DNA of 21,707 nt from JAPLLS01 sp041309145. GTDB lineage: Bacteria; Omnitrophota; Gorgyraeia; Gygaellales; Profunditerraquicolaceae. Positions 17,941 through 21,707 of this stretch are shown piece by piece; the first letter of the stretch is position 1; each line of letters starts with the position of its first letter. The stretch spans positions 1 through 21,707 of the forward strand of contig JBFZAG010000137.1 in NCBI GenBank assembly GCA_041309145.1. Direction: 5' to 3'. The position numbers were made by a program, and so were the translations under genes. Below the pieces are notes generated by a model. It saw only the letters and a program-made list of their open reading frames with translations, ran no database searches and was not told the DNA's origin.

Positions 17941-20900
17941 ACCTCTGAAGGCCCGGGCGTTTCCCGGCCGCCGTCCTTTAAATCCTCAGCCCGGCTGCGG
18001 GCCTGATACCTGTTTTCCAGCTCCCCGGCGAGCGCTTCCAGCCAGAACGCCGTTGCTTCCAGCCCCGGACCGCCCTTGATAGCCCGAGGATGAACAAAAT
18101 GCTGTTTCTTATCCACGGCGATACAGGCGATCTTTCTATGGTGGAGTATCTGATCGTTCCCTCCTGGAGAGATCTGGTCTCCGATGAAAATTATCTCCTC
18201 CGGTTGGTACCCCCTCCTGGAAATAAGGTCTTCTATCGCCATCCATTTATTCACCCGCTGCTTCCACAAAACCAGGCTGCCCTGGCTGGAAATATCCATA
18301 AACAGCTCTTTGATCGTTTGGTGGTCCAGCCCCTCTTTATTAAGCGCTGTTTTGAACAAGCGGATAAATTCCGGCCTGAGGTCATCTTTTCTGTTCAAGG
18401 CGTAAGGCGGACAAGGTATACCCCGGATACCGAAATTAACCACCCCTTGATCTCCATATAAATCTACCCGGTTATAGAAATCCAGGTGCAGGCCTTTTTC
18501 AGCTTGCGGTTTTTCTTTGGTGCTGATACCTGAAGACCTTCGGAAGATCCCCCGGTAAAAACCCGGAAAAGCTTTGATATGCTCTTGTTTCTTTAATTCC
18601 GCGCTCCAAACCAGCTTCAAGCTTTCGATGGCATTGCTGATGATCTTAGCTTCATCGAGGTTAAAATAATACCCGGTCTCGATCAGGTCCGGAAACTCGG
18701 GATTTCCTTCTTTATCAAAAGTGATTCTTATTATTCCCCGGTGAGCGTATAAGACCGTATTCTTGCGCAGCCTTCTGGGAATAAAGCTTATGACATGGCG
18801 ATAAACATATTTAAAACTGCTGGAGGTGACAAAAACCACGGGAAGATCGTTTATCAGCACCTTAAGAAGCGGAATGAGAGTAAGCGGAGCGATGGCGTGG
18901 CGCAAAGAAATTATTGTGCCGTTAATGTCCAGCGCCAGGACTTTCTTGCCGGCGAACAAGCGGCTTATTTCTTCTTTGGAGAGCCGGATATCTTTTCTTC
19001 GGCCGCCGTCTTTTTCCTTTTTATTTGTTCCTCTCCAACCGTACTTTAGATTATTATTGTAGATGCTTACCCTGCCGTCGCGCCGGGGATTAAGGACGAA
19101 GAAACTATCCGGATCTTCCCCGGGCAGAGAGAACTCTGTGGTCTTGAAGATATCTTTTTCAAACTCGTTTAAAACGCTCCGGGTGCAGCTTAATCCCGCC
19201 CGGGCTTGATTTTCGGCGATGTTGGAGAAAACTTTGCTTCTATTAAGCGCTGTTTTTCTCAGCAGGTAATAAAGCGCGATGTCCCGGTTAAGGTGTTGTT
19301 CGCACAGGCATTTTCCGTTAGTGTTTAATTTCTTCTGGTAGATCTTGCAATCATTGGCCCGCGAATCATAAATCGCGCATCTGGATTGAAGAGTAAGCCC
19401 CTGTTCGGGCGCATAATCAAGAGCGGTCTTAAGCGCAGGGCAGGGCCATCTGATCAGGTAATTTTCAAGAGATTGGTTTTCCGTTAAGGATAAGGCGGGA
19501 TAATAAACAAGCAGCATATCTTTTCTCTGGGTCGGGCCGCGGATGTTCGCAGTCCCGGCCATCAGATCACTTATTTCCGGGAAACTTTCAACTGACCTCA
19601 TGAAACAGCAGGCGCCATCCACGCATTTCATTCTTCCGGAAACATCCGGCTTAAAGCTGAGTTGAATGCTCTTGAACCCGCCGTCGGCAATAGCCTCTTG
19701 CGTTGCAGTCGATTTCGAATCGGTTCTTTTAGGTTTACGGTCGGATTTCCGGGCAAGAGCCGCGAGTTTCGGGTGCAACACATAATGATTAGCGTTCAAT
19801 TTCTTTAAAAGAGAGATCCCTTCGCATTGCAATTCTTTGCTCCATATCGCAAAAACGCACCGGCCTTCCTTAAATAAGATCTTGCGGGCTTCGTTATTCA
19901 ACTCTCTTGGAGTAAAAGGCCGATAGAACTCCGACCCGATTATGGATAAAAGGCGCACTTGTTTAGGGGTTAACTTTATTTTATTCCATATTGCCCATAT
20001 CTTTCTGGCGCTGATATTCCTGGACTGAAAACGCCATTCCATTTCCCGCTTGAACATGCTATTCTTGGAATATAGCCGCTCTACCCTGAAGCGGTAGCGC
20101 GTTTCGCTCATAAAATATCTTCCTTGCACTTCGGTTAACCAGGCCTGATCTTCATCGCCATCCGCCTCGCGCAAAATTCTCTTAAGTTCCCTGAAGCTGA
20201 TCGGACTGGTATAAGAAAAAAGCCTTTTCCCCTTCAAGGTAAGGCTGGCAATTTTGGAAAGATCCTTCTGGATCAGCCCCTCCCGTTCCAAAACCCGGAA
20301 AAATCTTGTCGATAACACGCCGGCCGTCAATTTTAATGCCCGCTGGATCTGCCGGCTTCTTAATCCCCGGTCGATCAAAGCCAGGCACTTGATGAGTTTT
20401 TCCGACTCTCTCTTTTCTTTAGACAGCCGGTGAGCGTACAAATAATCTTCTGCGCGCTTGCCCAGATAAAACGCGTCGGCGTTCAAGCGGACAATTAATT
20501 TTTTTGCGGCGAGATAAGCGCAAATTTCGCGGGTGTTGAGGTTAGAATAAACAACGTGTTTTTCATTGTCTACCGCGTCAAGGAATATTTCCGCGGCATC
20601 GGGAATCACTTTTTCTTCAACTCCGTTAAGTTTCAAAAATTCCGGAAATGCTTTAATATCCCTGATCAGCTTTGCGTCATTCTCGATATGGAACCCTTGC
20701 TCTTCTACAATATCGCAGACAACGCTGGTCACGTTGTTTGTCATTTTCAAAAGCAGGTATAACACCTTTAAAGACTGAATGCGCGACCTCTTCGGATCGC
20801 CATTATTATCGGCGTACGAAGTTAAGTGTTTCTGCTCCTTTCTGAAAATAGATTCTATTTCTTTCTGCGCGTTTTCTCTCAATAAGATCTTCTTGTTTTC

Positions 20901-21707
20901 AATTTTCAGCAAAGCATCGATAAGTCCAGCCTCCAATTCCTGTTCATCTGAATAATTCTTAGTAAGCGCGTATACGCGCACCTTATTCTTGATCTTGAAA
21001 TCAACTAAGCCGAGATTAATAAGCCTGGTCAGCTGCAGATCTATTGTGCGGGGATGGAATGTTGCCTCTTTTAATATTTGATGCCTTAAGCGTTTTCCGT
21101 TATTAATACTTGAAGCGACTTTAAACAACGGCCTGGCGCGGAACTCATTCCTGGTTAAAAGCTCGCATTCCGGATGGCGCGCTGTTCCCCCGTCAAGCGA
21201 GTTGGCCTTAAACCCGGCTTGCCTTAAACTATTGTTGCAATCTGCCGCGGCGGCTTTGATCTCCAGGGCTTTTACCCAGGTTTTTACCCCTTCCGGGAAT
21301 TCCAGTTTTCTCGCTCCGTTATTGATATAGGAGTAAAGTTTTTTATTGAATAAACCGCCGCGCGCCCTTAATGTCAAAGCTTTGGCCAGATCAGGATGGA
21401 GCTCCGGAGGGAATTGGGCAAAGAGACTTTTCTCGAAGGCGCCGTTATTAAAAATAATCCCCGGATAGAAATACAGCAGGACCAGCGCCCGGGCCTGGAC
21501 AACGGAAAGGTTTACCGGGTTAGCTTGAGCGTCTTTTAGCGGCAAATTACCATCTTTGATCAATTCCGGGATATACCTGAAAATTCTCACCGGCAGAACA
21601 GAAAAGATTTCGGTTTCGGGACTCCGGGAAGATTTGCCGTAAACTTTTTTCTTGTTTTCCTTGACCCGGGCCGCTTCAATCTCCTGCCATTCTTTGCGCA
21701 GCCTCGG
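16971..21707 (-). CDS. Giant multidomain protein, upstream segment (5' end outside window)
   Basis: This open frame enters from the right edge and is 1,578 codons long before the TAA at 16971-16973. A GTG at 21590 could be taken as a start, but 39 sense codons in the same frame lie upstream of it with no stop, so the gene begins outside the window. In protein order it holds a helical N-terminal region, winged-helix segments, a cysteine-rich YkgJ-like segment, a HAD-like phosphatase domain and the first part of a malic enzyme domain. Four Asp-Gly-Gly joints (21186, 19677, 19002 and 17967) separate these parts. The stop falls inside the malic enzyme NAD-binding domain, and the missing C-terminal part is encoded directly downstream in the same frame. 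I infer that this and the next CDS are one gene, or were until recently. Confidence 0.9.
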   Translation of the reverse strand, partial: PRLRKEWQEIEAARVKENKKKVYGKSSRSPETEIFSVLPVRIFRYIPELIKDGNLPLKDAQANPVNLSVVQARALVLLYFYPGIIFNNGAFEKSLFAQFPPELHPDLAKALTLRARGGLFNKKLYSYINNGARKLEFPEGVKTWVKALEIKAAAADCNNSLRQAGFKANSLDGGTARHPECELLTRNEFRARPLFKVASSINNGKRLRHQILKEATFHPRTIDLQLTRLINLGLVDFKIKNKVRVYALTKNYSDEQELEAGLIDALLKIENKKILLRENAQKEIESIFRKEQKHLTSYADNNGDPKRSRIQSLKVLYLLLKMTNNVTSVVCDIVEEQGFHIENDAKLIRDIKAFPEFLKLNGVEEKVIPDAAEIFLDAVDNEKHVVYSNLNTREICAYLAAKKLIVRLNADAFYLGKRAEDYLYAHRLSKEKRESEKLIKCLALIDRGLRSRQIQRALKLTAGVLSTRFFRVLEREGLIQKDLSKIASLTLKGKRLFSYTSPISFRELKRILREADGDEDQAWLTEVQGRYFMSETRYRFRVERLYSKNSMFKREMEWRFQSRNISARKIWAIWNKIKLTPKQVRLLSIIGSEFYRPFTPRELNNEARKILFKEGRCVFAIWSKELQCEGISLLKKLNANHYVLHPKLAALARKSDRKPKRTDSKSTATQEAIADGGFKSIQLSFKPDVSGRMKCVDGACCFMRSVESFPEISDLMAGTANIRGPTQRKDMLLVYYPALSLTENQSLENYLIRWPCPALKTALDYAPEQGLTLQSRCAIYDSRANDCKIYQKKLNTNGKCLCEQHLNRDIALYYLLRKTALNRSKVFSNIAENQARAGLSCTRSVLNEFEKDIFKTTEFSLPGEDPDSFFVLNPRRDGRVSIYNNNLKYGWRGTNKKEKDGGRRKDIRLSKEEISRLFAGKKVLALDINGTIISLRHAIAPLTLIPLLKVLINDLPVVFVTSSSFKYVYRHVISFIPRRLRKNTVLYAHRGIIRITFDKEGNPEFPDLIETGYYFNLDEAKIISNAIESLKLVWSAELKKQEHIKAFPGFYRGIFRRSSGISTKEKPQAEKGLHLDFYNRVDLYGDQGVVNFGIRGIPCPPYALNRKDDLRPEFIRLFKTALNKEGLDHQTIKELFMDISSQGSLVLWKQRVNKWMAIEDLISRRGYQPEEIIFIGDQISPGGNDQILHHRKIACIAVDKKQHFVHPRAIKGGPGLEATAFWLEALAGELENRYQARSRAEDLKDGGRETPGPSEVSIEERLAINQKYRKYAQEKGFAPISSFNDLSLIYSPISGMIAKRIMEFPQEESKYCGQLEVEPENAGTAAKVLIVSDGSAVLGFGNVGRSAFRPIAESKRSVAIWFSNVYYRIVIAENNFRLWEQYYRLRCFYLSDPSVLISVQKRFDDIREKISQNIVEKVQEEKRLNGNIVVMLEDIAAPLCFEIEDELNALGIPTIHDDQHGSAMVFAAGLLNSLKYLHKDLDQSRIVLLGAGAAGMACARIILRLRQEYPGLKLTVFDSRGRLIRSRKDLLPTETAKSWLIEQIDPAGSEQDQSLEKALEGADVLITLAQPGAYHGRE
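18085..18975 (-). other. HAD-superfamily phosphatase-like domain with altered motif I
   Basis: Motif I reads LALDINGTI, where the usual form is DxDGT: the nucleophile Asp is present but the second Asp is Asn. Motif II is VFVTSSS, giving a Ser/Thr. A Lys suitable for motif III is in KWMAIEDLI, and motif IV is FIGDQISPGGND, the typical GD followed by ND. A cap-like insert lies between motifs II and III, as in Cof-type and phosphomannomutase-like members. The second Asp normally acts as general acid/base, so phosphatase activity may be weak or lost. DGG motifs at 19002 and 17967 flank the domain. Confidence 0.65.
19300..19640 (-). other. Cysteine-rich YkgJ-like (CxxCxxCC family) segment
   Basis: The segment starts with RMKCVDGACCFMRS. 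About 80 residues later comes RCAIYDSRANDCKIYQ, then a Cys-Leu-Cys. This order resembles the YkgJ family, thought to bind zinc or iron, where an early Cys-rich motif is followed by a C-x-IY-x-x-RP-x-x-C element. The middle spacing is longer than usual and the RP is RA, so the assignment is tentative. It lies between the winged-helix region and the HAD domain, bounded by DGG at 19677 and 19002. Confidence 0.35.
19690..21707 (-). other. Helical N-terminal region with winged-helix segments
   Basis: This stretch is rich in Lys, Leu, Glu and Arg and looks mostly alpha-helical. At about 21100-20950 the pattern HPRTIDLQLTRLINLGLVDF followed by a short beta hairpin resembles a winged helix. A second winged-helix-like unit, at about 20420-20210, contains RSRQIQRALKLTAGVLSTRF and FFRVLEREGLIQK. 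It belongs to a longer block (about 20660-20205) with a diverged copy at 12015-11578. Winged helices usually bind DNA, but in a chain this long they may serve protein contacts. The first part (21700-21200) matches no family I know. Confidence 0.5.

Larger units (their letters stand above)
222..21194 (-). repeat. Dispersed Asp-Gly-Gly (DGG) joint motif, 27 copies
   Basis: The tripeptide DGG starts (lowest coordinate) at 222, 1386, 1599, 2280, 2901, 4944, 5607, 5661, 6123, 6861, 7929, 8586, 8733, 8775, 8817, 9336, 10455, 11271, 12771, 13902, 14400, 15666, 16455, 17967, 19002, 19677 and 21186. All coordinates are divisible by 3, so every copy is in the giant frame. Twenty use GACGGCGG, five GACGGAGG, one GATGGCGG and one GACGGGGG. 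The residue before is Lys in 11 and Ala in 9; Glu, Lys, Arg and Ser are common after. Most copies sit in hydrophilic stretches between recognisable domains. The copy at 222 also coincides with the G3 box of a GHKL ATPase and may be native to that fold. The function is unknown; candidates are a flexible hinge, a protease site or a small mobile repeat. Confidence 0.85.

Noticed and set aside
1004..20388. Eight short minus-strand open frames in the other two frames
   Set aside because: They overlap the giant frame, show no domain, and are short; they are out-of-frame shadows.
222..21194. DGG copies as a CRISPR array or simple tandem repeat
   Set aside because: The spacing is irregular (42 bases to 2 kb) and the shared core is only 8-9 bases; only 8733-8825 is tandem.
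21588..21590. GTG as the start of the upstream CDS
   Set aside because: Thirty-nine sense codons in the same frame run upstream to the window edge.

Overview
The window appears to be the inside of one giant protein-coding gene on the minus strand. The same minus-strand frame (codons whose lowest coordinate is divisible by 3) is open from the right edge to the left edge, 7,235 codons. A single in-frame TAA at 16971-16973 is the only interruption. Neither the true start nor the true end lies in the window. I found no intergenic space, promoter, terminator, tRNA, rRNA, CRISPR array or insertion sequence. The many shorter open frames on both strands are shadows of this frame.

The sequence looks like Omnitrophota (formerly OP3) or a related lineage. 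That phylum is known for genes encoding proteins thousands to tens of thousands of residues long, and base composition here is moderate. The assignment is inference from architecture; no phylogenetic marker is present.

In protein order (right to left) the chain holds: a helical region and winged-helix segments (about 21.7-19.7 kb); a cysteine-rich YkgJ-like segment (19.6-19.3 kb); a HAD-like phosphatase domain (19.0-18.1 kb); a malic enzyme domain split by the TAA (17.9-16.5 kb); a helical region (16.5-15.7 kb); a DUF1152-like domain (15.6-14.8 kb); an unassigned region; a guanidino-modifying-enzyme-like domain (13.9-12.8 kb); a second winged-helix region (12.8-11.3 kb); a triosephosphate isomerase domain in circularly permuted order (11.3-10.5 kb); a UPF0489-like domain (10.4-9.8 kb); HEAT repeats and helices (9.65-8.8 kb); a 42-bp tandem repeat (8.8-8.7 kb); an SGNH hydrolase (8.6-7.9 kb); unassigned regions; more HEAT repeats (5.95-5.0 kb); a coiled coil and beta-rich segment; a large unassigned region (4.2-2.9 kb); a GNAT-like domain (2.9-2.3 kb); an M48-like peptidase (2.3-1.6 kb); a degenerate receiver domain; a GHKL ATPase domain (0.6-0.2 kb); and a basic tail running off the left edge.

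The most distinctive signal is the tripeptide Asp-Gly-Gly, present 27 times. All copies are in the giant frame, most use the 8-mer GACGGCGG, and most lie at domain joints. Two of them flank the permuted TIM domain. Together with the degenerate active sites (TIM, receiver, HAD, guanidino enzyme) beside intact ones (SGNH, M48, malic enzyme, GHKL), this suggests a chain assembled by fusing and rearranging pieces of ordinary metabolic and signalling enzymes. Whether it is cleaved into parts, acts as a scaffold, or is cut short at the TAA cannot be decided from sequence alone.
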